From Nautilus pompilius (lineage: Eukaryota; Mollusca; Cephalopoda; Nautilida; Nautilidae): 64,000 bases of DNA. The translations under genes were made by a program, and so were the position numbers. Under the pieces are notes generated by a model that saw only the letters and a list, made by a program, of their open reading frames with translations, had not been told where the DNA came from and made no database searches. This document shows, in pieces, positions 11,791 to 21,900 of this stretch. Location of the stretch: positions 248,001 to 312,000 of the forward strand of contig JACATO010002138.1 in the NCBI GenBank assembly GCA_018389105.1, written 5' to 3'. The first letter of the stretch is position 1; each line of letters starts with the position of its first letter.

Positions 11791-12244
11791 GTTTTTGAGA
11801 ATATGAAAAAAATGTGTGGAAAGATGTTTAAACGTGGGTGAGGTTCATTCTCAGCATTTACTGTAATGCATAGTTTATTGTAAGAGTTAATGTATTGAAA
11901 TATTGAAATAAAAACAATAAATTTTCCACTGCATAGTTACTTTTTGATCGCCCTATATTACTGATGTAGAATCCATGCTATCATGACAGTCTTTGGTTGC
12001 TGTGTGATAATCGTGATCTACTACTTATTGTTGATAGAAACCATGGCACTGGATCACTCATCAATCCATGTGTTCCAGCTAACTTCTCTTGCCTTTTTAA
12101 CCACTTGACCAGGATATGTTCACATTTGGTATTTATGATAATTTAATGCGTTTTACTATTCAAATGTGCATGGCCAATAGCGGATTTTGCTTGCTCGTTT
12201 TGTGGACCCGTGTCTTGACTTTGAGGTTGAGGACTTTTCACAAC

Positions 12245-12575
12245 AGTAGCCTGGGGAAAGGTGTGGGAACATCAGCCTTGGTGACCAGTAAGGTTTCATG
12301 GGTGTGGTTTTGGGAGGACCTCTTCAGCAGCAGCTTGGGTGCGAGCCAGTCAGGAGTTACTTTACAGAACTTATACCACAAGTACCCGGAAGAAGCTCGA
12401 GCACCCAGAGAGGAGACTCATGCAGCAGGCAGGCTGGCTGGTGAAGAAGAGTGAGAAGAAGCCAGGCTGAGGGGGGGGGTATATCAAATCAAGGTTGCAG
12501 GCTCTTGACTGAAATTCAAACTCAGATCTGCAGAACTACCCACTGGACCACTGCACCACCCAGCAGATTCTTCAA
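12245..12575 (-). repeat. Main SINE family copy 3
   Basis: In reverse complement the head is GGGTGGTGCAGTGGTCCAGT with GGTAGTTCTGCAGATCTG and the B-box-like GAGTTTGAATTTCAG. The body continues to CTTCTTCACCAGCCAGCCTG, a word shared with other copies. A poly-G run splits head from body. The plus-strand open frame here is a shadow. Confidence 0.7.
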
Positions 12576-13030
12576 ATGACAAACAATCACATGACATAAC
12601 CATTTTTTTTTCTTGCATCTAATTAGCAGGCATTACAAAATTACTGCTAAGTTTATTTTTTATAAAGGTAAAGCCAGTCTTTTTTTTTCCAAAATGGATT
12701 ATTGACATTATAACATTTTTATACAGATTATAAATTTGCATGAAAATATATCTCCATTCTTCTTTTTTTTTTATTTTTATTTTATGCCAACACTTTTCTA
12801 AGTTAACAGTTTTTTTAAATTGACTTTAACTTGCAAATTTTAAATTTTGCTTCTGAATTATCTGTTGTATAAACAAATATATCTTTAATTTTCATTTATT
12901 AATTATTCGTTACAAAGACTTCAAATACTGTTGACCTTAGAGCAGTGAACTATGAGACAAGTAACCCAAAATAAGGTTACGACGAACAGCTGTAAGCAGT
13001 ACCTGAGCCAATTTCATGATTAGTTACATA
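12576..13030. other. Non-coding AT-rich stretch, nothing recognised
   Basis: T-rich runs and unique-looking sequence only. Confidence 0.5.
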
Positions 13031-13254
13031 CATCAGTATAGAATCCAGAGAGAGGCTTTGGAAAGATGGTGTCGTCGGTACCATAACCAATATGTGGCAT
13101 CATGTCTGATAAAGAAGTGGATGTAAGGTTTCCTCACAACATTAAATGGATGGTTTATCACGACTTTTTTTTGGGAAATTCCCAGACACTCATACTGTAT
13201 TCCAGCAAAGGTTTCTGTCGTTATTTTCATCTTTGTTGGAATTTTGAAATCCCT

Positions 13255-13400
13255 GCTGTCTATAGAGGAGGATTTTTTTTTCCCTCCTGCTGGAGCTGGC
13301 AGTGAGGGGGCTCCGCAAAGCACAAGACTGCCAATGGTTTCTAGCACATAATCAAGGCACTATACTCCATCATCAGGGCCCGCCTTCCTTGTAAAGATCA
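13255..13400 (-). repeat. Unclassified repeat, copy 1 (shared with ~20281-20345)
   Basis: In reverse complement, CCCTGATGATGGAGTATAGT followed by GCCTTGATTAT aligns with CCCTGGTGATGGAGCGTAGT followed by ACTGTGGTTAT near 20.3 kb on the same strand. The GC-rich remainder (GGAGCCCCCTCACTGCCAGC) stands out from the local AT-rich background. The outer limits are uncertain. Confidence 0.45.
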
Positions 13401-14299
13401 ATATACAATAAAATGGTGGGGGATGTTGAACTTAAAGAAAAAATATGACATACCGAATAAGACAGTTGTGTGTTACCATAAAATATTTTAGGGCTTTGAA
13501 CTTAATCCAGTTGGCAATAGCAATAACAAAGACCTCTGTAGTATAACAGTATTTTTTTATTATTACAAATATTTATTAGTACATTTGATGTAACTCCATA
13601 GGATGTGGTAAGAGCTCTACACTCTAGGGTGATGTTATAGATGAGCATTATCATTAAAAGAAAGAAGAAAGCTGCTGCTCTCTGCATACTAGAATACTTG
13701 TCTTTACTCTTAACATGCAGAATGGTGGTTCTAATATAATCCAAATCGATTTGTAAATCTGATGCATGCTGACTTTTTTGGCCTACTTGGTGAAGTAGAA
13801 AAGAAACTGAAAGATGTAGGGAGTAACAGAAGAGAAAAGTAACCGACCATGGTCCAGATGTTCATAAGGAGTACAGCTGTATGTAACTGAAGTTTTTCAG
13901 CTTAGCACTGTAACTCATCTTGGTCTTAGTACTAATTGCATTTTTGTTGGAAATATCTTTGCTTCCTGCTTTTCTTCTTTGATACTTCATCTTGTTTATC
14001 CAGATATGGTACTGTTTTCCTCTCTCGTTGTTACTACATCCTGATACTTTAGGCACCAAAGGAAACACACAATTTTTTTTATCCTTTGCACTTCATGTGC
14101 CACTAAACTTAACAGGCAATTTACTTTTAATTTTGTGTCCTGTCATTTGGATTAAAATGCAGATTTTTGCATATTTAGTGGAATATTTGAGGCGAGGATG
14201 GTTGTTCAGGAAATGCTTTTGTGTTAAATGGTGGATTGATGTTCTTTTTTTGTGTATGTATTTTGAACATCATTACATTAATTACTTCTCCTCCATATA

Positions 14300-14470
14300 A
14301 GTATATAGGATATTGGCTTGCCATAATTGAGGGTCTAAGTTCAGTTGTTGCTGGGGACTGACTTGGTTTGTTGAATTTCTCACAGCATAGGCTTTTACTG
14401 GGCACTTGGATATCCTCCTATACCTTAGCCAAGGAGTTTTAGTAGAGATTTCCATTTACTACTGAAATCT
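14300..14470 (+). repeat. Main SINE family copy 4, degraded
   Basis: GGCTTGCCATAATTGAGGGT, GACTTGGTTTG and AAGGAGTTTTAGTAGAGATTTCCA follow the family order, but the central block is eroded. Confidence 0.5.
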
Positions 14471-14764
14471 AAAATGCTAGGTCCCACGAGGCATGGGAAT
14501 GGCAGTCCCTGTTAGTGGTAACCATGGCATTAGAAAGCCACACCGGGCATGCATGATCAAGATGTTGATGAAAGAACAAACTTTTAAGCATGACGCCAAT
14601 TGTAATGATGTACGCCAAATGCTTTACTTTGTTAAAGACAAACAACTAATCACACTAATGCTGCTGCTGTTTTCATTGTCTTTTAACCAAAGATGACACT
14701 GCCAATGGCAGAACTTTCGTTGAATTGTTTATAATGGTGATGGATTGGGTTATACCATTCACAC

Positions 14765-14930
14765 ACTTTTGGCTGCTCTTTTGTGGTCTGGCAAGGGGCT
14801 AGAACTCTTGTGCATTGGAGGAGACTCATGCAGCAGGCTGGTGAAGAAGCCATGCCAGGAAGGTATGCATGTTGGATTGATCTCGAGTTGAACAGGATTC
14901 ATACTCAACCCTTCACCTGCAGAAGTCTGA
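14765..14930 (-). repeat. Main SINE family copy 5, fragment
   Basis: On the minus strand it contains CATGGCTTCTTCACCAGCC and the tRNA-head remnants TTCTGCAGGTGAAGGGTTGA and GTATGAATCCTG. It shares CATGCAGCAGGCTGGTGAAG (plus strand) with the copy at 12245-12575. Confidence 0.6.
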
Positions 14931-14939
14931 TAGTAAAAC

Positions 14940-16800
14940 AGAAAAAAATGTTTTAATTTCCATTACATTAAATACAATAACAAATAGCATAACTTTAAAT
15001 CCTTTTTTAGTATCTTTGAAATTTATTTTTATAAAGAAAAAACAAACCCAAAAATTTCTGATATTTTGGCATTGGAATAAAATAGCTCCATCATATTTCA
15101 TGGATACCTTTTGTTTATTTGGTTTTATAAATATACTCTGTTTTCAAAATTTACTACCATTATCAAGTTGGTACAGGCTGGTCCCAGTACTCAATTTTAA
15201 AACAGTTCTTGAAATGAGAGTATCCTGCAATTAAAATATTAATTTTCATAGTGTAAGATATTTAATTATTAAATTACCATATTTCAGCATTTAAAAAGTT
15301 TAATGTAATAATTAATACTACAAAATAAAAACAAGTTTCTAAATAAAGGAGTTCGAAAATTAAGTGGCTGAATTTGAGCTAAAAGAGTCTTGTGGGATGG
15401 AATTAAGCACTGGTAGAGAGAAAATCCCAGCTGGTGAGCTTCCTCTGCTCTGTGGAATGGAAGTTTACATGATGGTTTCCTGTCTGCTTTTAATCTCTAT
15501 ACTCTGCCTACTACTCCACGTGTTTGATTGGGTATTCTGGAATCAATGCTATGTTTTTATCAAATGTTTTATTTATAGAAACTAAAACTGTTTGCAAAAA
15601 TATTAGAGCAAAAAAACTAAGTGATATTGGCTGTATTTATGTTTAATTTTCAGCCTTGAAAACTTCCTTAAATTGGTTCCAGGCATTCTCTGCATGAGGA
15701 ACAATCACTGCTTCAGCGAGGAGTTGTTGGCCTCAGATCTTCTCTCCATCATTTATTGTTGTGCTCCAATACTTTTTTTTATCATAAATGTTTTCAATAC
15801 CACAGCATTGCTCGAATATTGACTGCGTGGATACTTTATGAACTATGTCTCTATAAATCTGGTTGGTTGGGCGTAATGATTGAAAAAAATTACAATTCTA
15901 TCATATAACAAATAAAAGAAAGAATGACCATCTTGGTCTGTTGATTCTTTTATGACATGGTCTATAAAGTTTATAAAAACTACTTTATGAGACATTTGTT
16001 CTGACTTATTTATTAGGGTTTTTTTCCCAAAATATACTTGTAACTATTTTTGTAATATACAGCTCATTTTGGCTATGACCAAATTGTTTGTGTTTACTGC
16101 TGATATAATCATATACATACAGATAAAGGATTGTTCTTCTTGACTGCTCTGCTGTGCCTACACTGCAGATGAAAGGTTTGAAAGATTGGCCGGCCTAATG
16201 CATTTAAAAACAGACAGACAACTTGTTGAGAATATTTTGTATTGCAAGAGATGACTGTGAGAAAAGACAGTGTCACATTCCAAATGTGCATGCTTATAAT
16301 TACTATGATTGGAAGTAGTTTCTTGAATCCTTCATGTATCATGTTAGTTGTATCTTATACCGCCTCAGCCGAGAAGCAGTAGTTAGTATCTGCGTTCTAA
16401 TTGGCTCTGTGTATAGTCAACACACTCATAACGCAAAACACGTGAGTTTGGAGCAACATATATTTGTAGTTAATGAGGAAGTTGTCATGTGCCACAGCCC
16501 CTATAGCCCCTCCTCAGCTGAGTATTATGTATTTTAAGGTTAGTGAAGTGCAAATGCACCCAGGAGGGAGGGGGTGTACACACAAATTTGCAGCCTGAAA
16601 AGCCTAAGAGGGTAGATATGATTAGAAATAATTTATTTTAGATAAATTATCATACAGTGTTTTTCAAAGATCCAATTAGTGTCTGTGAATATGACGAGAA
16701 GCAGTCTGCGTGAACTTTAATTTTTGCCGGAGATTTTTGCATTAGTTCTGATTACAGACTAAAAGCGCACATTGCATTAGAATAAATATGTCAGTGCTTC
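14940..16800. other. Mostly unrecognised non-coding stretch
   Basis: AT-rich, apparently unique. A coding-like patch on the minus strand at about 15650-15910 (AVIVPHAENAWNQFKEVFKAE) may be a decayed transposon fragment, but I cannot name a family. Confidence 0.4.
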
Positions 16801-16809
16801 CTTTAATTT

Positions 16810-17157
16810 AATTTGTACTTAGACCTACCTCTCGGCCATAGAGGGCATTGGCTACTGCCATTTTTTGACCAGGTGTAAGAATCGTTTGCAATGTTCGACG
16901 TTTTTAATTGGGTAACCCAGCACCTCTTTAGCATCAGCCCATGTTTGATTATCAGAACTCGGCTAGAGACGACCACTCTGATGATTAGTTAACAGGTGTA
17001 ATGTGCTGTTACTGTCTTTTGCTCGCACCTGTTTTAACTTGGTCATGGACTGCATCGTAGAAAAGTTTTCCATATTAACACCGGCTCGACATATCTCTCT
17101 CCGCATTGTGTCGCCTCGTTGGCTTAAAAGTTTCAAGTTCTTAAGATACTGCCTCAC
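16810..17157 (-). pseudogene. Unrecognised coding-like segment with in-frame stops
   Basis: One minus-strand frame reads TVRQYLKNLKLLSQRGDTMR, REICRAGVNMENFSTMQSMT, KLKQVRAKDSNSTLHLLTNH and QSGRL. After a single stop it continues in the same frame with SSDNQTWADAKEVLGYPIKN and VEHCKRFLHLVKKWQ before a second stop. The amino-acid mix is protein-like, with amphipathic helices, scattered charges and no low-complexity bias, and local base composition is less AT-rich than the surroundings. I recognise no domain. It may be a decayed transposon gene of an unfamiliar type or a retired host exon. No start codon or splice sites could be fixed. Confidence 0.35.
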
Positions 17158-17164
17158 AGTTAAT

Positions 17165-17660
17165 TAAAGTGTGTTTTTTTGTTGCTTTGTGTAGCTAAGG
17201 TTACCTTGGCGTATCCAATCAACACGATTAATTGTTTGTGCACTTGCAATTGCTGCTCTGGAGCCAAGCCAAATCACCATCATGCAAAACTGAGAAGTTA
17301 ACGCGAGAGGGAATAAAAATCAGGGGAAAAAAAGGAATGCAGCGGGGCCAGATAAACCACTAGTTTCTTGAACTTAATTAAACCGATTTAAATGCTGGCA
17401 GACAAACGAACGATTTCCAGCTGAAGGATCTCTTCATCTGAACGCTTGATTCAATTTTAGAAGTGGGCAGTTTTTTTCCTAGTCTTCATTGGAGGAATTT
17501 GTAACATCCACCTATTGAATGACAGCAGATGTGTTATCCGGTGCATGGCTGCAGTAGTTTGTTTGGAGTTTGCTCCTAACCTCTCCTCTAATATTTTCAG
17601 GCTGCTGGGCAGTTTATTTTGAGCAATAGAGATTTAATATGATTATCTGACATTGGAAGA
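17165..17660. promoter_or_regulatory. Candidate non-coding regulatory block
   Basis: A unique-looking block without stop-rich repeat signatures, carrying many TAAT-core homeodomain-like words (CGATTAATTG, AACTTAATTAAACCGATTTA) and a CATGCAAAAC word. No other copy was seen in the window. Conservation cannot be tested here, so this is inference from texture only. Confidence 0.25.
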
Positions 17661-17715
17661 AAAAAAAAGAAACTGTCATTTTTAATATAGTAACATGCAT
17701 AAAAGAATAAAAGAT

Positions 17716-19964
17716 GCGGTAGCCAGTCTCCAACTTACGCATCACCCCCCACCTAAATAAATTCGACTTTACATTAAAAAAAAAAATCTGACACGCAAAA
17801 TAATTTTACGGAGATAAGTAAAGCACTACTTTGTTTGCGGAGAAAGACTGTTGTGCGGCTTGCTCCCAGTCTCGTGTGGCCACCTTACCGTGTGTAGTGT
17901 CCCGCTGCTCCCGTGAGACTTACAGCGTTTTCCTTAGTTTTCACCCAAAACTGTTGCTGTTGCAATCATGACTGGAAAGCATGAGAGTGATGTGAAAAAT
18001 TATGAATCTGAAAAGTGTGAGACAATTACACTTGAAGGAAAACTAGCCATCGTAAAGTGGTATGAAGGGGGACAAACACTAACAGTGATTGCACGTACTC
18101 TCAGAATGGCTGTCTCGTTTGTGAATATGATGGTAATGGATAAAGATCGTATTAAGGAACATGTGAAAAGGTTCTGTTCCCATGAAATCTGTTGTAATAA
18201 CTAAGACTAGGATTGGTTTGATCTATGAGATGAAAAATTTGTTGACTGTACATTGAAGATCAAACCCAGCGTCAAATTCCCCTTAGCCTGGGGTTGATTC
18301 AAGAGATGGTGCGAATTCTTTATGAGGACTTAAAGGCTAAGAGGGGTGAAACAGAGGGATCGTTTGTGGCCAGCTATGGGTGGTTTAAGGCTTGTGCTAA
18401 TCTTCATAATGTGAAAGTAAGTGGTGAGGCTGCTGGTACTGATGTGCAAGCAGCAAGTGAATTTCCTAAAGTGGGAAGGGGGAGTTATTTGCCAGAACAG
18501 GTGTTTAACTGTGATGAAACCAGATTGTACTAGAAGAAAATGCCAGATCGCATATACATGGCAAAGAAGGATGAGATGATCCTGAGGTTTAAGGTGGCTA
18601 AGGACCATCTCACATTGTTGCTTGGTGGTAACGTGGCTGGAGACCTGAAACTGAAGCCCCTCATGGTGTATCACTCCAAGAATCACCAAACTTTGAAGGG
18701 AATATGCAAAGGCTCTCTTCCTGTTGTCTGGAAGTGAAACCTAAAGGTCTGGGTTAACCTGGAAGTATTTGAGGATTGGTTTTGGCATCACCTGGTTCCC
18801 CTATCTGAAGAATTATTGCTGAGACAAATAAATTCCGTTAAAGATCCTCCTCGTTCTTGACAATACTCCTGGTCATCCAGTGTACCATGATGATTACCAT
18901 CCTGACATCAAGGTGATGTACTTGCGTATTACCTTTGTCGCACATTTGCCCAGGCTATCAAGATTACTGAGGGAGAGAACAGAATGACCCCAGAGTTTTG
19001 TAAGGGCTACAACATCCACGATGATGCCATCAAAAATATTGCAGCATCCTGGCAAGAGATCAAGTCCGCCAGTATGAATGGACTGGAAGAAACTGCCCTC
19101 AGTTTGTCCATGGTTTCTGGGGATTCACAGAGCCTGTTGAGGAAGTGATCCAGAACGTTGTTAACTCGGCTTGTCAACTTGACCTTAAGGTGGAGGTAGA
19201 CAATGTGGGACAGCTCCTGGACAGTAATTGGAGGAGCTTTCGAATGAGGGCCTCATGCGGTTTGAGGCACAGAAGGTTGCGGAGATGGAGAGGCAGGAAG
19301 AGGATCCACACATTGTTCAACATCCAAGAGGCTCAAGGACTTAGCAGAGGCATTCCATCATTTTGATGCTGGGGTGGCAGCACTTGAAAATCTTGACCCC
19401 AATGAAGAAAAATTCAAAATCTTCAGCAGGGCGACTCAGGATGACGTCCCCTTGCTACAAGCTTATTTACAAACGGAAGAAGTGAGCAATTGTCCAATCA
19501 ACCTCGACCACTTCAGCGACCTTCAGCATCTCATGAATCTATGTCTTCCAACTCCTGTTCCTACAATGTCCTTGCCTCGGAGCCCTGAAGATGATGATGA
19601 CTCTATGGAGGAGTCTGCTGTTCTTTCCTCCTCGTCTGCCACCTCTCCTACTCTTCCCAGAAGGTAAATAACACCACCACCACTAACGTCCCCTCAAGAG
19701 AGCGAGCCAACACCAGGAATTAAGACAATATGCTAGAGAATATTCAAATAGTTGTATATTTAATGCTTTTTTCTATACTTAATTTAAATAAAATAAAGTA
19801 CAAGCAAAATGATGGTTATTTACATTTTAAAAATTGTGTTGATTTACGCTCGGTATCACGCAGGTTACATTAAGTAGGTAGACTACTCACTTCAGGTTAC
19901 TGAGACATAAAACTCAACTTATGTCAGGAACGTAACTCTTGCATAAGTTGAGGAGTACTTGTAC
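17716..19964 (+). mobile_element. Tigger1-like (pogo group) DNA transposon, ~2.25 kb
   Basis: The left end contains AGTCTCCAACTTACGCATC and the right end, read in reverse, AGTACTCCTCAACTTATGCA, a matching terminal inverted repeat with small gaps. The interior is one decayed Tigger transposase gene in plus orientation, with a short A+T-rich 3' part. The exact ends and TA duplication are not certain to the base. Confidence 0.8.
17968..19667 (+). pseudogene. Tigger1-like transposase (TIGD1 family), decayed
   Basis: Residues 1-75 form the CENP-B-type N-terminal helix-turn-helix (ITLEGKLAIVKWYEGGQTLT). A second DNA-binding part follows in another frame (TRIGLIYEMKNLL), then GSFVASYGWFKACANLHNVK. 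The catalytic part has QVFNCDETRLY (first Asp; the Trp of the usual YWKKMP is a TAG stop), DHLTLLLGGNVAGDLKLKPL and LVLDNTPGHP (second Asp). The stretch that should hold the MDQG motif with the third catalytic residue is missing: sequence jumps from DIKVMYLR to ITEGENRMTPEFCKGYN. The C-terminus (NIAASWQEIK, then DAGVAALENLDPNEEK to a Ser/Asp-rich tail) is still readable. Several frameshifts and stops remain. Human TIGD1 is a domesticated relative; this copy shows no sign of domestication. Confidence 0.9.
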
Positions 19965-19984
19965 ATTAAAACAATAATAGAAAC

Positions 19985-20250
19985 CAAATCCTGGATATTC
20001 TGACATTGGACTACTGGATTGCTGAGGTGGAAGGCTTGAGTTTGATCCCTACTTAACAACTGTTCTAATATGTAGACTTCCCTCTTTTAATGATAACACA
20101 CATCTCCATCATCACCCTAGAGTATCAGTCTGCAAGTTTGGCATACCTCCATTGCATGATTCCTTCTTGCTGCTCTTTACCAGTTGGCCATGCAGGTTTC
20201 CTCCCACATCTGAAAACGAAGAGTTTTAGTAGGAATTTCTTTTTTTTTGT
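19985..20250 (+). repeat. Main SINE family copy 6
   Basis: The head GGACTACTGGATTGCTGAGG with GGCTTGAGTTTGATCCC (B box) is followed after a long body by CTGCTCTTTACCAGTTGGCC, CATGCAGGTTTCCTCC and CCACATCTGAAAACGAAGAG, the family's central block. Confidence 0.7.
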
Positions 20251-20280
20251 CTAAGTTAGAAGTGCTAATAAGTCTCTCAT

Positions 20281-20345
20281 GGACGCAGGATAACCACAGT
20301 ACTACGCTCCATCACCAGGGATTGTCTCCACTTTGGGGAGGCCTA
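20281..20345 (-). repeat. Unclassified repeat, copy 2 (shared with ~13255-13400)
   Basis: See the 13.3-kb copy. Here the aligned word is CCCTGGTGATGGAGCGTAGT in reverse complement, followed by TTATCCTGCGTC, which resembles a tRNA A-box context. It may be a short SINE fragment. Confidence 0.4.
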
Positions 20346-20439
20346 TGTCTATTATAGAGATTGGTGTGTAACACAACGTTTTGCTGCATGTACACGCCAA
20401 CAAGCACATGTGGCACCTCAGCAACTACCAGCAGATGCA

Positions 20440-21515
20440 GGATTAATGGCCATTTTTACTTATTTAGAAAAAAAAAAGAAGAAATAGCAAGATATGAGCC
20501 AAGAGACTTTTTTCTAGAATGAAAGGAAGCAAGGCCTGGCAGGTCCATTTGGAAGATAGTTTAGTGGAATAATGAGCTCTTTAAAACATTTTTAAGGTGA
20601 AAAAGAAAGAAAATCCCTGAATAAATTATAACATTCTGGATAAAATGCCACTTTTCTATTCGATACACCTAAAGAGCCCTGTTTCAAGGTTATGGAGATT
20701 TATTAGAATTATCATCATGGCTAAGGAGAAATGGAGAAACTTTACATTTCATTTAACAGTCTGAATGGTACATTTAAACAGAGTACTGATGTTTCTTTTT
20801 TAATTCTTATGTATCAGTATTCCAGATGCATACTGAGTAAGTCTAATCTTAATTAATTTGAAATTTATTTTCTTGTCACAAGAACTAAGCTGCCACATTA
20901 TAGTTTTGTGAAAAATATAATTCTTATTAATGTTTTCATGACCAATGGAAATGGAATGGTGCTGCTTCATTTTATCCTCTGTTTATTATCTCTCTTCTTT
21001 TGTGGTTGTATTTCTCAGATATCTTTGTCTTAACAGAAAAAAAAAAAAAAAATGTTTATAACAATTGGTAAAAATGGTGTTGTGTTGTCCTTAATTAGAT
21101 GAACATTTGAATGCTTTTGTCCCAAGACGTTTGTAAATTGCAAAATATGCCTGTAATGTCTCTACTGTGATGAATATTAATTTTTAAAAGTATTTTGGCA
21201 CAGATGATTGTAATGTCTTCCAAATGCAAGATAATTAGGCTGTCCTCTCAAGTAGCAGAAATGATAACTGAACAGACAATTCGCACTTCATCTGGCCTGC
21301 CAGGTAATTGTTGACATTAAGGATTAGAAATATAAATCACCGTGAATGTTATTTATTTTAGATGGATATGTTTTTCCATAAGAAAATCTATCGGAAACAG
21401 ATTTCAAAAAAATCAAAAAAAATCTCTCTTTCATTAACAAAATGCGAGTCCTTTTGTGGTATGTCGTCTGAATCGGTTTCCTAGTATGGAAACAGTTCAC
21501 ATACCTTAGAGTTTT
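20440..21515. other. Non-coding AT-rich stretch, nothing recognised
   Basis: Unique-looking sequence with A runs near 20468 and 21038. No repeat copy or coding signal was seen. Confidence 0.5.
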
Positions 21516-21519
21516 GTAA

Positions 21520-21900
21520 GATTGTGCAGCAGTCCGATGGTAGACTAAAAGTTGAGGACCCAAGCTCAGATTCTGGTAGTGAGTGACTGGCTCAGGTTGG
21601 AGTGTCTAGCTTCCTGGCATGGTTTTTCTTTACCAGCCAGCTACTGCATAGCAGGCATTTCTCTTTCTCCCTACATCTAAAAATGAAGAGTTATAGTTGG
21701 GTTTTTCGGTAAATGTAGAGGTTCATTTGGTAACTCCTGACTATTGCCCAAGAGCTCCAGCCATACCTAGGTAACTTGCTTAGTTGCCAAAGCCAATATC
21801 CTACACCCATCTTTTCTAATTCGCTGCTGTGAGATTTTGCTCTGATCACAAATGTCAGAAAGGGATTCTTCAAAAAGCTTTCTTAATTCTAACCCAGTGC
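21520..21900 (+). repeat. Main SINE family copy 7, near full length
   Basis: The fullest copy. It has a tRNA-like head (GATGGTAGACTAAAAGTTGA, CAGATTCTGG), the body words TTTCTTTACCAGCCAG and CTACATCTAAAAATGAAGAG, then CCATACCTAGGTAACTTGC, AGTTGCCAAAGCCAATATCC and the 3' part GCTGTGAGATT...CAGAAAGGGATTCTTC. It defines the family at about 370 bp. Confidence 0.75.

Larger units (their letters stand above)
10618..11953 (+). mobile_element. Mariner-like DNA transposon, ~1.34 kb, both ends present
   Basis: The left end GGGGATCAGAAAGTAACTATG matches the right end read in reverse (GGGCGATCAAAAAGTAACTATG) over about 28 bp, continuing through CAGTGGA on both sides. The right end abuts TA. The length and the single broken transposase gene inside fit a Tc1/mariner superfamily element. 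The 5' untranslated part contains a 50-bp tandem duplication. Confidence 0.85.

Noticed and set aside
12116..12454. 112-codon plus-strand open frame
   Set aside because: It overlaps a minus-strand SINE copy and shows no protein signature.
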